Below are positions 35,056-45,123 of a stretch of DNA of 56,644 nucleotides, piece by piece. Source of the DNA: Aquibaculum arenosum (GTDB lineage: Bacteria; Pseudomonadota; Alphaproteobacteria; Kiloniellales; DSM-21159); contig NZ_JARHUD010000012.1 of assembly GCF_029222965.1 (NCBI RefSeq), forward strand, positions 1-56,644, read 5' to 3'. The notes under the pieces were generated by a model that worked only from the letters and a program-made list of their open reading frames with translations, was not told the DNA's origin and did not search any database. The translations under genes were made by a program, and so were the position numbers. The stretch's first letter is position 1. Every line of letters starts with the position of its first letter.

Positions 35056-36434
35056 TGCCTCAGCCTTTCCAGCGGAGTTGGCCCATGCGGTTCCAGCGTT
35101 TCGCCACGCCCCTGTTCCTCCTCGCCTTGACGCTGGCCGCGCTCATGCCGGCACGCGCCGGCCAGGCGCTGGAGCCCGAGCGTGTGGTTTCCCCCGGCGG
35201 CATCGAGGCCTGGCTGATTGAGGACGAGTCCAACCCCTTGATGGCACTGTCCTTTGCCTTTCGCGGCGGAGCGGCCGAGCAGCCGGATGGTCTGGAGGGC
35301 GTGGCGGCGCTCGCCACATCGCTGCTGACCGAAGGTGCCGGGAACTATGATTCCGAGGCTTTCCAGGAAGAGCTGGCCGATCGCTCCATCGAGCTGTCCT
35401 TCTCGGCGAGCCAGGACCGTCTCGGCGGCTCTCTCCTCACCCTGACCCGCCAGCGCGAGGAGGCCTTTCGCCTGCTGCGCCTGGCCATGACCGAACCGCG
35501 TTTCGACCTGCCGGCGGTGGAACGGCTGCGCCAACAGTATCAGGTGGTGCAGGCGCGCCGCGCCCAGGATCCCAACACCATGGCGTCGCGTGCCTTCTTC
35601 CGCCTGCTGTTCGACGACCATCCCTATGCCCGGCCGAGCGAAGGCACGCCGGAAAGCCTGGCCGCCATCGAGATCGAGGATCTCCGCAGCTTCATCGCCG
35701 AGCAGTTTGCCCGCGATCGGCTCTATGTAGCCGCGGCGGGAGACATCGATCCCGAGAATCTGGGGCGCCTGCTCGACGAGACCTTCGGGCCCCTGCCGGA
35801 AGAGGGGGCGCCACCCAAGGCTGAGGCGATCACGCCCGACCCCGAAGGCGGCCTGCTGGTGGTCGAGCGCGACCAGCCACAGTCGAATGTGGTGCTGGGA
35901 CAAGGCGGCATCGCGCGCGAGAACCCCGATTTCATCACCGCCGCGCTGGTCAACCGCATCCTGGGCGGGGGCGGTTTCTCGTCACGTCTCTTCAACGAGG
36001 TGCGCGAGAAGCGTGGCCTGGCTTACGGCGTCAACACCAGCCTGGCCGCGCTCGACAAGGCGCCGCTGCTGGTCGGCAACGTGAGCAGCGACAACGCCCG
36101 GGTCGGCGAAGCCATCGGGCTGATCCGCGCAGAGTGGCAGCGCATGGCGGATGAAGGGCCGAGCGAGGAGGAACTGCGGCTGGCCAAGGACTACCTCCTC
36201 GGCTCCTTCGCCCTGGGCCTCTCCAGCTCGCCACGGATCGCCGACACGCTGCTGGGCCTGCAGCTCGACGACCTGGGCCTGGACTATATGGAACGCCGCC
36301 GCGAGCTGATCGAGGCGGTCACGCCGGAAGATGCAAAGCGCGTGGCGGCCGAACTGCTGGACAGCGAGGCACTGACCCTGGTTGTGGTCGGAAAGCCCGA
36401 AGGCTTGGTCTCCACCCGCAGTCTGCCGGAGTAG
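35055..36434 (+). CDS. M16-family peptidase-like protein, zinc motif absent (partner subunit)
   Basis: 459 residues, ATG overlapping the stop of the catalytic partner (TGATG); an ATG at 35085 is also possible. Signal peptide ends ARA/GQA. At the position of HxxEH the sequence is EGVAALATSLL, so the zinc site is missing. The C-terminal SSRLFNEVREKRGLAYGV holds the conserved R/Y pair. Together with the upstream gene it forms the usual two-gene M16B heterodimer. Confidence 0.92.
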   Translation: MPQPFQRSWPMRFQRFATPLFLLALTLAALMPARAGQALEPERVVSPGGIEAWLIEDESNPLMALSFAFRGGAAEQPDGLEGVAALATSLLTEGAGNYDSEAFQEELADRSIELSFSASQDRLGGSLLTLTRQREEAFRLLRLAMTEPRFDLPAVERLRQQYQVVQARRAQDPNTMASRAFFRLLFDDHPYARPSEGTPESLAAIEIEDLRSFIAEQFARDRLYVAAAGDIDPENLGRLLDETFGPLPEEGAPPKAEAITPDPEGGLLVVERDQPQSNVVLGQGGIARENPDFITAALVNRILGGGGFSSRLFNEVREKRGLAYGVNTSLAALDKAPLLVGNVSSDNARVGEAIGLIRAEWQRMADEGPSEEELRLAKDYLLGSFALGLSSSPRIADTLLGLQLDDLGLDYMERRRELIEAVTPEDAKRVAAELLDSEALTLVVVGKPEGLVSTRSLPE

Positions 36435-36444
36435 GCGCGACCGG

Positions 36445-36480
36445 CAGGGCTACGCGCAGGGTTACGCGCAGGGTTACGCA
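36445..36480 (+). repeat. Three tandem 12-bp repeats across the end of ubiG
   Basis: CAGGGCTACGCG, CAGGGTTACGCG and CAGGGTTACGCA lie head to tail. The last copy contains the ubiG stop codon (complement of 36474-36476), so repeat loss or gain would touch the gene end. Confidence 0.85.
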
Positions 36481-37259
36481 GTGTCCGGATCGCGCTCGGC
36501 CCAGAGCAGGTAGTTGATCGAGAGGTCATGGCGGCTGAGGTGCCATTCGCGCGAAAGCGGGTGGTAGACCATGCCGGCAACTTCGCGCACCTCGAGCCCC
36601 TGGCGGCGCACTGCGCCGGCCAACTCTGATGGCTTGAGGAACTTTCGCCAGTCATGGGTGCCGCGGGGAAGTTTGCGCATCACATATTCGGCGCCCACGA
36701 TGGCGAAGGCGAAGGCTTGCGGTGTGCGCGAGATGGTAGACAGCGCCAGCGCACCGCCGGGCCGCACCACCTGGCAGCAGGCCCCGAGAAAGCCGGGGAC
36801 GTCAGCCACGTGCTCGACCACTTCCAGGGCGGTGACGAGGTCGAAGGTCTCGCCCGACTCGGCCAGCGCCTCGACGCTGCTGTGGCGGTAGTCGATTTCC
36901 AGGGCGCTGTCGGCTGCGTGCTGCCGGGCCACGGCCAGGCTTTCATCGGCCGCGTCAATGCCGGTCACCTGCGCCCCCATGCGCGCCAGCGGCTCACAGA
37001 GAAGGCCGGCGCCGCAGCCGACGTCCAGCACCTTCAGGCCCGCAAGGGGCGCCAACGACCGCTCATCCAGCCCGAAATGTCGCACCGCCTGGTCGCGCAG
37101 GAACTGCAGGCGTACAGGGTTCATGGCATGCAGCGGCGCCATCTCGCCTTCCGGATCCCACCAACGGGCCGCCAGCCGGGAAAACTTCTCGATCTCGGCG
37201 GCGTCGATGCTCTGCCCGGCGGTGGCGCTGCGGGGCCGGCGGGGCGTGCTGGGGGCCAT
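36474..37259 (-). CDS. ubiG: Ubiquinone biosynthesis O-methyltransferase
   Basis: 261 residues, normal length. It shows the UbiG pattern: FSRLAARWWDPEGEMAPLHAMNPVRL near the N-terminus, then SAM motif KVLDVGCGAGLLCEPLARMG, and ALEVVEHVADV. It methylates hydroxyl groups at two steps of ubiquinone synthesis with S-adenosylmethionine. It is divergent from lysC. Confidence 0.95.
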   Translation of the reverse strand: MAPSTPRRPRSATAGQSIDAAEIEKFSRLAARWWDPEGEMAPLHAMNPVRLQFLRDQAVRHFGLDERSLAPLAGLKVLDVGCGAGLLCEPLARMGAQVTGIDAADESLAVARQHAADSALEIDYRHSSVEALAESGETFDLVTALEVVEHVADVPGFLGACCQVVRPGGALALSTISRTPQAFAFAIVGAEYVMRKLPRGTHDWRKFLKPSELAGAVRRQGLEVREVAGMVYHPLSREWHLSRHDLSINYLLWAERDPDTA

Positions 37260-37504
37260 GGACTACCTCGTGCGATGGGATGAAGCCTGCCGGCGCGATG
37301 CTTGCGCGAAACCGGCCCCTTCAAGTATGGATAGGCCGCTCGCTATCAGCAACCCAGGGCTGGCACACCGTGAGGGGCGCGCCGTGTCGAGAACCCGCAA
37401 TTCCGGCGGGACGGGACAGCAGCCTCTGGCACCGTCGCGACGGTTGTCGGCATCGCGGGCAGGCGTTTTCCGATTCAGGCCCACCCCGGACAGGCACAGG
37501 GACG

Positions 37505-38728
37505 ATGGCACGCATCGTGATGAAGTTCGGCGGCACATCCGTCGCCGATATCGACCGTATCAAGTCGGTGGCGCAGCGCGTCAAGGCGGAGCTGGACGAC
37601 GGCAACGAAGTGGCCGTGGTCGTCTCCGCTATGGCCGGAGTTACCAACCAGCTCATCGACTACACCCGTTCCGCCGCCCGTCTCTATGACCTCCGTGAGT
37701 ACGATGCCATCGTTTCCTCGGGAGAGAATGTGACGGCCGGACTTCTGGCCGTGGTGCTGCAGGATCTGGGCGTCTCGGCACGCTCCTGGCAAGGCTGGCA
37801 GATTCCGATCCGCACCGATGCCTCCCACGGCTCTGCGCGCATCGAGGCCATCGAGACCACGGAGATGAGCCGCCGGTTGAGTTCAGGCGAGGTGGCGGTG
37901 GTCGCCGGTTTTCAGGGTATCGAGCCCGAGCGCCAGCGGATCACCACGCTGGGGCGCGGCGGTTCGGATACCTCGGCGGTGGCTCTGGCTGCAGCGCTTG
38001 GAGCGGATCGCTGCGACATCTACACTGATGTGGACGGGGTTTATACCAGCGACCCGCGCATCGTGAAGGGCGCGCGCAAGCTCAATCGCATCACCTACGA
38101 GGAGATGCTGGAGATGGCCTCTCTCGGCGCCAAGGTGCTGCAGACGCGCTCGGTCGAGATGGCGATGAAACATGGTGTACGCCTGCAGGTTCGCTCGAGC
38201 TTCGAGAACCTGCCCGGCACCCTGGTGGTGGACGAGGAAGAAATCGTGGAACAGGCAGTCGTAAGCGGTGTGACCTACAGCCGGGACGAAGCGAAGATCA
38301 CCCTGCGCAGCGTGCCCGATCGCCCGGGCATTGCCGCTGGCATTTTCGGCCCCCTGGCCGAGGCCGCCATCAACGTCGACATGATTGTGCAAAACATCTC
38401 CAGTAAGGAGAAGACCACCGATCTGACCTTCACGGTCGGTCGGGCCGAGGTGGAGCGGGCCCTCGCCGTGTTGGAGAAGCATGCGGAGTCGATTGGTTAC
38501 GAGGAACTCGCCTCCGAGCACAACGTGGTCAAGGTCTCGGTGATCGGTGTCGGCATGCGCAGCCATGCCGGCGTGGCCCAGACCATGTTCGGGGCGCTGG
38601 CGGAGAAGGGGATCAACATCGAGGTGATCACCACCTCGGAGATCAAGGTCAGCGTTTTGATCGCTGAGGAGTATCTTGAGCTGGCGTTGCGTAGCCTCCA
38701 CTCGGCCTACGGCCTGGACAAGGTCTGA
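37505..38728 (+). CDS. lysC: Aspartate kinase
   Basis: 407 residues from the ATG at 37505; upstream in-frame sequence is noncoding. Kinase domain KFGGTSVADIDRI (7-), VVVSAMAGVTNQLI, and GRGGSDTSAVALAAAL, then two ACT domains (about 265-400) including DRPGIAAGIFGPLAE and VGMRSHAGVAQTMFGAL. It phosphorylates aspartate as the first step to lysine, threonine and methionine; the ACT domains provide feedback control. The ACT-bearing alphaproteobacterial form is very recognisable. Confidence 0.97.
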   Translation: MARIVMKFGGTSVADIDRIKSVAQRVKAELDDGNEVAVVVSAMAGVTNQLIDYTRSAARLYDLREYDAIVSSGENVTAGLLAVVLQDLGVSARSWQGWQIPIRTDASHGSARIEAIETTEMSRRLSSGEVAVVAGFQGIEPERQRITTLGRGGSDTSAVALAAALGADRCDIYTDVDGVYTSDPRIVKGARKLNRITYEEMLEMASLGAKVLQTRSVEMAMKHGVRLQVRSSFENLPGTLVVDEEEIVEQAVVSGVTYSRDEAKITLRSVPDRPGIAAGIFGPLAEAAINVDMIVQNISSKEKTTDLTFTVGRAEVERALAVLEKHAESIGYEELASEHNVVKVSVIGVGMRSHAGVAQTMFGALAEKGINIEVITTSEIKVSVLIAEEYLELALRSLHSAYGLDKV

Positions 38729-38823
38729 AGCCGGACCCTTCGAAAGGGGGCGACGCACCCGGACCCAGTAGAACCCGGGGCGCAGAAGAAGCGTAAGAAG
38801 AGCGCGAAAGAGGGGTAGAGCCG

Positions 38824-41094
38824 ATGGCGCCGCAGGCAGGAGGCTGGGGCGGTTCGCGCCGGCTGTTGCGGCAGCTGCGCGACCTGATGCAATCGGGCGG
38901 TCTATGGCAGGACCGCCTGGATTCCTTGGTGCGCCTGATCGCCGATGCCATGGTGGCCGAGGTCTGCTCCCTCTATGTCATGCGCGCGGGCGAAGTTCTC
39001 GAGCTTTTCGCCACCCAGGGCTTGCGCCGGGAAGCGGTGCACCGCACCCGCCTGCGCGTCGGCGAAGGCATCGTCGGCGAAATCGCCTCCACCGGGCGTC
39101 CCTTGTCGCTGCAGGACGCACAGCAGCATCCAAACTTTGCCTATCGGCCGGAGACCGGGGAAGAAATCTTCCACTCCATGCTCGGCGTGCCTTTGCTGCG
39201 CGACCGCCGGGTCATCGGCGTGCTCGCCGTGCAGAACAAGACCCGGCGCGCCTACGGCGAAGACGAGCTGGAAGCGCTGGAAACGGTGGCCATGGTCCTG
39301 GCCGAGATGGTCGGAGGCGCCGGCTTGATCGGCGAGGAGGAGGGGCGCCACACCGACAGCTTGGCCACACTGCCGGCGCGCCTGGCGGGTGTGACCCTGA
39401 ACGAAGGCATCGGTATGGGCACCGCCGTGCCGCATGAGCGCGGCATCGTCATCAAGCAGATCGTTGCCGAAGACATCGATGTGGAGCTGCATCGGCTCGA
39501 GAGTTCGCTGTCCGAGATGCAGGAATCGCTCGACGATCTGCTGCAGCGCCAGGAGCTCTCCGGTGACGGTGAGCATGTGGAGGTGCTGGAAACCTATCGC
39601 ATGTTTGCCGAGGACCGCGGCTGGGCCGAACGGCTGCGCGAGGCTGTGCGCAGCGGCCTGACCGCCGAGGCGGCGGTGCAGCGCGTGCTCACCGACATGC
39701 GCCAGCGCATGACGAAGGTGCGCGACCCCTATATCCGCGAGCGTTACTCCGACCTGGAGGACCTGGGCAATCGGCTGCTGCACCACCTGACCGGAAACGA
39801 CTCCACCGCGCGCGACGACTTGCCTGACGATCTGGTGCTGGTGGCGCGCAATCTGGGGCCGGCCGAACTGCTCGACTACGACATTTCGCGCCTGCGCGCC
39901 GTGGCGCTGGAGGAGGGCAGTCCCACGGCGCACGTGGCAATCGTTGCCCGGGCGCTGGGCATTCCCATGATCGGCCGCTGCTCGGAACTGCTGGCACGCG
40001 TGCGGCCCGGCGATTTCGTTATCATCGATGGAGATGTCGGCCAGGCGCTGCTGCGGCCGCGGCAGTCGGTGCGCCAGAGTTTCTCCGATGCCATCGAACT
40101 GAGGGCCAACCGCCGGGCCGAGCAGCTTGCCAATCGCGCGCTGCCACCGGAGACCCGCGACGGCGTGCGCATCAGCCTGCAGGCCAATGCCGGCTTGCTG
40201 GTGGACCTGGACCAACTCGAGGAAAGCGGGGCCGAAGGGGTTGGCCTCTATCGCACCGAGGTTCCCTTCATGGTGCAGGAGCGCTTTCCCGATGCGGCCA
40301 CCCAAACCGAGCTCTACGCCCGGGCGCTGGACATGGCCGGCGAGAGGCCGGTCACCTTCCGCACTCTGGATATCGGCGGCGACAAGGCGCTGCCCTACTG
40401 GAGCGGCACCAAGGACGAGAACCCAGCCATGGGCTGGCGGGCCATTCGCATCGGCCTCGACCGCCCGGCCATGCTGCGCCAGCAGCTGCGCGCCCTGCTG
40501 GCAGCCGGTGCCGGGCGGCATCTGCGGCTGATGTTCCCCATGGTCAGCGAGGTGAACGAGCTGATGCAGGCGCGCGCCCTGCTGGACATGGAGCTGGCCC
40601 GGCACCTGGCCCGCGGGGCCGAGCCCCCGACCCGGCTGGAAGTGGGCGTCATGCTGGAGGTGCCGGCGCTGATCTGGCAGCTCCCTGCGCTCTTCGCGCG
40701 GGCCGATTTTGTTTCCGTGGGCTCGAACGACCTCTTCCAGTTCCTCTTCGCCATCGACCGGGGCAATCCGCGCCTGGCGCGGCGCTATGATTCGCTGTCG
40801 CCGCCGATCCTGACGCTACTGCGCTTCCTGGCCGCCGAAGCCGACAGCCACGGTGTGCCGCTGTCGGTCTGTGGCGAGATGGCCGGCCATCCGCTGGAAG
40901 CCTTGGCGCTGATCGGCTGCGGCATTCGCATTCTCTCCATGCCGCCCTCGCATGTGGCGTCGGTCCGCTCCACGGTGCGCAGCCTCAAGCTGGGGTCGCT
41001 GCAGGAGTACGTCACCTATCTCAGCGGCCTGCCAAACCGCAGTGTCCGACAACATCTTAGGGCTTACGCCGGTGACCATGGGATCGCCCTTTGA
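38824..41094 (+). CDS. ptsP: Phosphoenolpyruvate-protein phosphotransferase PtsP (EI-Ntr)
   Basis: 756 residues. N-terminal GAF domain (about 15-165) with VAEVCSLYVMRAGEVLEL; then PTS enzyme I: the phosphorylated His370 in EEGSPTAHVAIVARALGIP, and the PEP-binding barrel with LYRTEVPFM, KALPYW, and the C-terminal VCGEMAGHP cysteine. It starts the nitrogen PTS relay to NPr and EIIA-Ntr; the GAF domain senses glutamine. It is 95 bases downstream of lysC, probably in the same transcript. Confidence 0.96.
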   Translation: MAPQAGGWGGSRRLLRQLRDLMQSGGLWQDRLDSLVRLIADAMVAEVCSLYVMRAGEVLELFATQGLRREAVHRTRLRVGEGIVGEIASTGRPLSLQDAQQHPNFAYRPETGEEIFHSMLGVPLLRDRRVIGVLAVQNKTRRAYGEDELEALETVAMVLAEMVGGAGLIGEEEGRHTDSLATLPARLAGVTLNEGIGMGTAVPHERGIVIKQIVAEDIDVELHRLESSLSEMQESLDDLLQRQELSGDGEHVEVLETYRMFAEDRGWAERLREAVRSGLTAEAAVQRVLTDMRQRMTKVRDPYIRERYSDLEDLGNRLLHHLTGNDSTARDDLPDDLVLVARNLGPAELLDYDISRLRAVALEEGSPTAHVAIVARALGIPMIGRCSELLARVRPGDFVIIDGDVGQALLRPRQSVRQSFSDAIELRANRRAEQLANRALPPETRDGVRISLQANAGLLVDLDQLEESGAEGVGLYRTEVPFMVQERFPDAATQTELYARALDMAGERPVTFRTLDIGGDKALPYWSGTKDENPAMGWRAIRIGLDRPAMLRQQLRALLAAGAGRHLRLMFPMVSEVNELMQARALLDMELARHLARGAEPPTRLEVGVMLEVPALIWQLPALFARADFVSVGSNDLFQFLFAIDRGNPRLARRYDSLSPPILTLLRFLAAEADSHGVPLSVCGEMAGHPLEALALIGCGIRILSMPPSHVASVRSTVRSLKLGSLQEYVTYLSGLPNRSVRQHLRAYAGDHGIAL

Positions 41095-41118
41095 GCCAGA
41101 CGTTGCGGTTGGGCGTTG

Positions 41119-41163
41119 CAGGACGAGTCGACTCCGGGGCCGTCCTGGTCTAATGCCTTAGAC
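41119..41163. terminator. Two adjacent hairpins after ptsP
   Basis: CAGGACG (41119-41125) / CGTCCTG (41141-41147), containing the palindrome GAGTCGACTC, followed at once by GTCTAA-TGCC-TTAGAC (41148-41163). No T-run, so termination is uncertain. The rest of the gap to 41311 shows nothing I can name. Confidence 0.4.
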
Positions 41164-41311
41164 CGTTCTAAGCGTTTGCCGTTTTGCTTCCGCCTTTGGT
41201 AAGACTCGCGCGTCCGTTCGCATGAGGTCAGCCGCCTGGGGTCCGTGATAGCTGGGCGACCCGAGCGCTTGTATCCTATGCTGAGCTTGTTCATTCCGAC
41301 GAGGTGATCGT

Positions 41312-42586
41312 TTGACACAGGATGCCGAGGATCTGCGCTACGAGCCCGAGTGGCCCGAGGATGGACATGCGCCTCAGCGGCGGCCGGAGCCGATCGGCAG
41401 CATCCTGCGCCGCAGCCGCTATGAGCTGGGCTACGAACTCGAGACTGTGGCAGCCGAGTTGCGCATCCGGCGTCCCTATCTCCAAGCGATCGAAGAAGGC
41501 CACTACGAGGAACTGCCGGGCACACCCTACGCCATCGGCTTTGTACGCTCCTATGCCGAGTATCTTGGACTCGACTCCGAGGCGACGGTGGCGCTCTTCA
41601 AGTCTGAAATCAACGAGGCGGCGCGGGCGAAGCAGGATCTCTCCTTCCCGGCGCCCAAGCCGGAAGGCCGTCTGCCCGGCTTCGCTCTGGTGCTGATTTC
41701 CCTGCTGGTGGTCGCACTCGCCTACGGCGGCTGGCACGTCTGGAGTCAGAGTGGCAAGCCCTTCGTGGAGCTGCTGCCTTTGCCGGGCGGGGAGGAGCCG
41801 GTGCAGTTGGCAGAGCAGGAAGTGGCAGAGCCCGAGGATCCACCGGCTGCCACATCGGACGGGACCCCGGAACAGGACAGCCTCGTGGGGAGCACCGGCA
41901 CCCCCGAGGAAGCGACCTCCCCGGCGCCGGACAGTGCCACAGCCTTGCCAGACGAGGATCTCTCCGATCCGCAAACGCCGCCGGGGACCGAGCCCAGCGC
42001 GCTTGAACCTGACGCGGAGGGCTCCGACGGCGAGGGCAGTGAAGGGAGCCTGCTGCCCGATGGCACCGATACCGGCGACACCGAGGCGCCGTCCCTGGCG
42101 GACGCCCAGCCGGAGCCGGAGGCAACGGCAGACGACGCGCTGCCTGAACCGCCAGCCGTCGAAGGCGCTGGTGACGACACGGCTGCGCCGGCGGTCCCAG
42201 AGGAAGCCGATGCCGATTCCGAGGAGACGCCGCTTGCGGCCTCCGAACCCGAGGAGCCGGAAGAGCCGCTGCTCTCCATGGATGATCTGGGCACGGGGCA
42301 ACGCTACGGGGCGGAAGGCGCAGATGTGCGCGTCGTCCTGCTTGCCACCGCCGACTCCTGGGTCCAGGTGCGCAGCGCCAATGACGAGTTGCTGTTCACG
42401 CGGGTTCTCCGGCCGGGCGACACCTATCGCGTGCCGGATCAAGAGGGTCTCAGTCTGCTCACCGGCAACGCCGGGGGGCTGGACATTGTGGTGGAGGGCC
42501 GCCGCCTGCCGCCGCTGGGGCCCAATGGTGCAGTCCGCCGCGATATCTCGCTGGACCCCGAGGCTCTGCGCAGCCGTGCTGAGTGA
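41312..42586 (+). CDS. RodZ-like membrane protein (HTH_25 + DUF4115)
   Basis: 424 residues from a TTG with GAGGTG upstream. N-terminal helix-turn-helix about 27-95 (GSILRRSRYELGYELETVAAELRIRR, GFVRSYAEYLGLD), a single membrane helix (about 122-145, LVLISLLVVALAYGG), a long Glu/Ser/Pro-rich periplasmic linker, and a C-terminal beta domain (DSWVQVRSANDELLFTRVLRPGDTY). RodZ links MreB to the membrane for cell shape. The linker is about 170 residues of acidic low-complexity sequence and may vary in length. Confidence 0.9.
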   Translation: MTQDAEDLRYEPEWPEDGHAPQRRPEPIGSILRRSRYELGYELETVAAELRIRRPYLQAIEEGHYEELPGTPYAIGFVRSYAEYLGLDSEATVALFKSEINEAARAKQDLSFPAPKPEGRLPGFALVLISLLVVALAYGGWHVWSQSGKPFVELLPLPGGEEPVQLAEQEVAEPEDPPAATSDGTPEQDSLVGSTGTPEEATSPAPDSATALPDEDLSDPQTPPGTEPSALEPDAEGSDGEGSEGSLLPDGTDTGDTEAPSLADAQPEPEATADDALPEPPAVEGAGDDTAAPAVPEEADADSEETPLAASEPEEPEEPLLSMDDLGTGQRYGAEGADVRVVLLATADSWVQVRSANDELLFTRVLRPGDTYRVPDQEGLSLLTGNAGGLDIVVEGRRLPPLGPNGAVRRDISLDPEALRSRAE

Positions 42587-42700
42587 CCCTGCGTGCCTCT
42601 TGCAGCCCTGGCATTCCAGCGCGGTGCTTGAAGTCGCGCGGAGCAGCGGGCAGTTTGAAGGAACGTTCCAATCCAGGATGACACTACGGGAGTGCCGGCC

Positions 42701-43825
42701 ATGAGCGTTCGGCCTTACCGCGACATTCAACGCCGTCCCTCGCGCCGTATTCACGTCGGCCCGGTGGCGGTGGGTGGTGATGCACCGATTTCGGTGCAGT
42801 CCATGACAAACACGGCCACCTCGGATGTGCGCGCCACAATCGAGCAGATCCAGCGGATTGCAGAGGCCGGGGCGGACATCGTGCGCGTGTCCTGCCCTGA
42901 TGAGGCTTCCACCGTGGCGCTGCGTGACATCGTGCGCGAATCACCAATCCCGATCGTCGCCGACATCCACTTCCACTATCGTCGCGGCATCGAGGCGGCG
43001 GAGGCGGGCGCGGCCTGCCTGCGCATCAATCCCGGCAACATCGGCAGTCGCGAGCGGGTGCGCGAAGTGGTCAAGGCCGCCCGCGACCATGGCTGCTCCA
43101 TGCGCATCGGCGTCAATGCGGGGTCACTGGAGCGGGACTTGCTGGAGCGCTACGGTGAGCCCTGTCCCGAGGCAATGGTCGAAAGCGCGCTCAACCACAT
43201 CAAGCATCTGCAGGACGAGGACTTCCACGAGTTCAAGATCTCGGTGAAAGCCTCCGACGTCTTCCTCGCGGTGGCTGCCTATCAGGGGCTGGCCGAGGCG
43301 ACTGACGCCCCCTTGCACATCGGGATTACCGAAGCCGGCGGCCTGCGCAGCGGCACGGTGAAGTCGTCCATCGGGCTGGGGATGCTGCTCTGGTCGGGCA
43401 TCGGCGACACCCTGCGCGTCTCGCTCTCCACCGATCCGGTGGAGGAGGTGCGCGTGGGCTTCGAGCTGCTCAAGTCCCTGGGCCTGCGCCACCGCGGCGT
43501 CAACGTCATCTCTTGTCCCTCCTGTGCGCGCCAGCAGTTCGATGTCATCAAGACGGTGGAGGTGTTGGAGCAGCGCCTGGAGCACATCACCACGCCCATG
43601 ACCGTCTCCGTGATCGGCTGCGTGGTGAACGGGCCGGGCGAGGCGACCATGACCGATATCGGTTTCACCGGCGGCGGGCGTGGCACCCACCAGGTCTATC
43701 TCGCCGGCGTGCCGCACCATCGCCTGAAGGACGAAGCCATCGTTGACCACCTGGTCCGCCTGGTGGAGGAAAAGGCTGCAGAGATCGAGGCGGGGCGCAG
43801 CGAACCATCCGCTGCCGCCGAGTAA
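42701..43825 (+). CDS. ispG: 4-hydroxy-3-methylbut-2-en-1-yl diphosphate synthase
   Basis: 374 residues from the ATG at 42701 (GGGAG upstream; GTG at 42692 is less likely). It contains [15 protein letters not shown], the TIM-barrel run, and the [4Fe-4S] cysteines in CPSCARQ and in GCVVNGPGE. It converts MEcPP to HMBPP in the non-mevalonate isoprenoid pathway. High confidence; first of a run of core genes. Confidence 0.97.
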   Translation: MSVRPYRDIQRRPSRRIHVGPVAVGGDAPISVQSMTNTATSDVRATIEQIQRIAEAGADIVRVSCPDEASTVALRDIVRESPIPIVADIHFHYRRGIEAAEAGAACLRINPGNIGSRERVREVVKAARDHGCSMRIGVNAGSLERDLLERYGEPCPEAMVESALNHIKHLQDEDFHEFKISVKASDVFLAVAAYQGLAEATDAPLHIGITEAGGLRSGTVKSSIGLGMLLWSGIGDTLRVSLSTDPVEEVRVGFELLKSLGLRHRGVNVISCPSCARQQFDVIKTVEVLEQRLEHITTPMTVSVIGCVVNGPGEATMTDIGFTGGGRGTHQVYLAGVPHHRLKDEAIVDHLVRLVEEKAAEIEAGRSEPSAAAE

Positions 43826-43865
43826 TCCCCGAGGCCGAAGAAAAAGCGAGAAAGAAGCACCGCCC

Positions 43866-45110
43866 GTGTCCAGCCTGCAGCCCGTCCGCGGCACCCATGA
43901 CCTTCTGCCCGAGGAGATGCGCCGCCATCGCGCCGTGATTGAGCGCGCGCGTGCCCTGGCCGAAGGCTACGGCTATCTCGAGATGGCCACGCCGATCTTC
44001 GAGTTCACCGAGGTCTTCAAGCGCACGCTGGGCGACACCTCCGACGTGGTGACGAAGGAGATGTACACCTTCGCCATGAAGGAGGGAGAGGAGATCACCC
44101 TGCGGCCGGAGAACACCGCCGGTGTGGCGCGGGCCTTCATCACCCACGGCCTGCAGCAGGCCTTGCCGGTGAAATACTTTTATGCCGGGCCGATGTTCCG
44201 GCACGAGCGCCCGCAAAAGGGTCGGCAGCGGCAGTTCCACCAGATCGGCATCGAACTGCTGGGTGTGCCGGCACCGCAGGGCGACATCGAGATCATCGCC
44301 CTGGGGCGGCACATTCTGGAAGCCTTGGGTGTGGCTGAGCGCACCACCTTGGAGCTCAACACCCTGGGCGACCCCGAAAGCCGCCAGGCCTATCGTCAGG
44401 CCCTGATCGACTACTTCTCCGACCATCAGGCGCGTTTGAGCGCGGACAGCCGGGAACGGCTGGAGCGCAATCCGCTGCGTATTCTGGACAGCAAGGACGA
44501 AGGCGACCGGGAGCTGATCGCCGAAGCGCCGGCCTTCGAGGACTATTTGAACCAGGCCAGCGTCGATTTCTTTGCCGAGGTGCGCGAAGGGCTGGAAGCG
44601 CTGGAGATCCCCTATCGCCTGAACAACCGCCTGGTGCGCGGGCTCGACTACTACTGCCACACGGCCTTCGAGTTCACCACCGATGCCCTGGGCGCTCAGG
44701 GTACGGTGATGGGCGGCGGACGATACGACTACCTCGTGGAGACCATGGGCGGTCCGCCCACCGCGGGTGTCGGCTGGGCCGCCGGCATCGAGCGTCTGGC
44801 GATGCTCCTCGCCGACCCGCCTGCGGCGCCACGGCCGGTTGCCGTCGTGCCGGTGGGGCCTGAGGCGGAGAAGCCGGCCCTGTTGCTGACCCAGCGGCTG
44901 CGGCGCGAGGGGTTTGCCGTGGAACTGGGCTACAGCGGCAACGTGAAGAAGCGGATGCGACGGGCGAATGGTCTCGGCGCGCGTTTCGCCCTGCTCCTTG
45001 GCGAAGAGGAGTTGGCGAAGGGGGCGACCAGCCTGCGCGACCTCGACAGCGGGGCGCAGGAACTCGTCTCCCTGGATTCGCTGGGCGAGCGCCTCCGCGC
45101 CCTGGCCTAG
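43866..45110 (+). CDS. hisS: Histidyl-tRNA synthetase
   Basis: 414 residues from a GTG at 43866, the position at which the family begins (SSLQPVRGTHDLLPEE). Class II motifs: motif 2 FRHERPQKGRQRQFHQIGIE, HisA LVRGLDYYCHTAFEF and motif 3 AAGIERLAML. The C-terminal anticodon-binding domain follows. It is 40 bases after ispG and 13 before hemA. Confidence 0.97.
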   Translation: MSSLQPVRGTHDLLPEEMRRHRAVIERARALAEGYGYLEMATPIFEFTEVFKRTLGDTSDVVTKEMYTFAMKEGEEITLRPENTAGVARAFITHGLQQALPVKYFYAGPMFRHERPQKGRQRQFHQIGIELLGVPAPQGDIEIIALGRHILEALGVAERTTLELNTLGDPESRQAYRQALIDYFSDHQARLSADSRERLERNPLRILDSKDEGDRELIAEAPAFEDYLNQASVDFFAEVREGLEALEIPYRLNNRLVRGLDYYCHTAFEFTTDALGAQGTVMGGGRYDYLVETMGGPPTAGVGWAAGIERLAMLLADPPAAPRPVAVVPVGPEAEKPALLLTQRLRREGFAVELGYSGNVKKRMRRANGLGARFALLLGEEELAKGATSLRDLDSGAQELVSLDSLGERLRALA

Positions 45111-45123
45111 GCAGCGGCCCGCG

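Noticed and set aside
38902-40605. 567-codon minus-strand ORF inside ptsP
   Set aside because: Shadow frame of a GC-rich gene.
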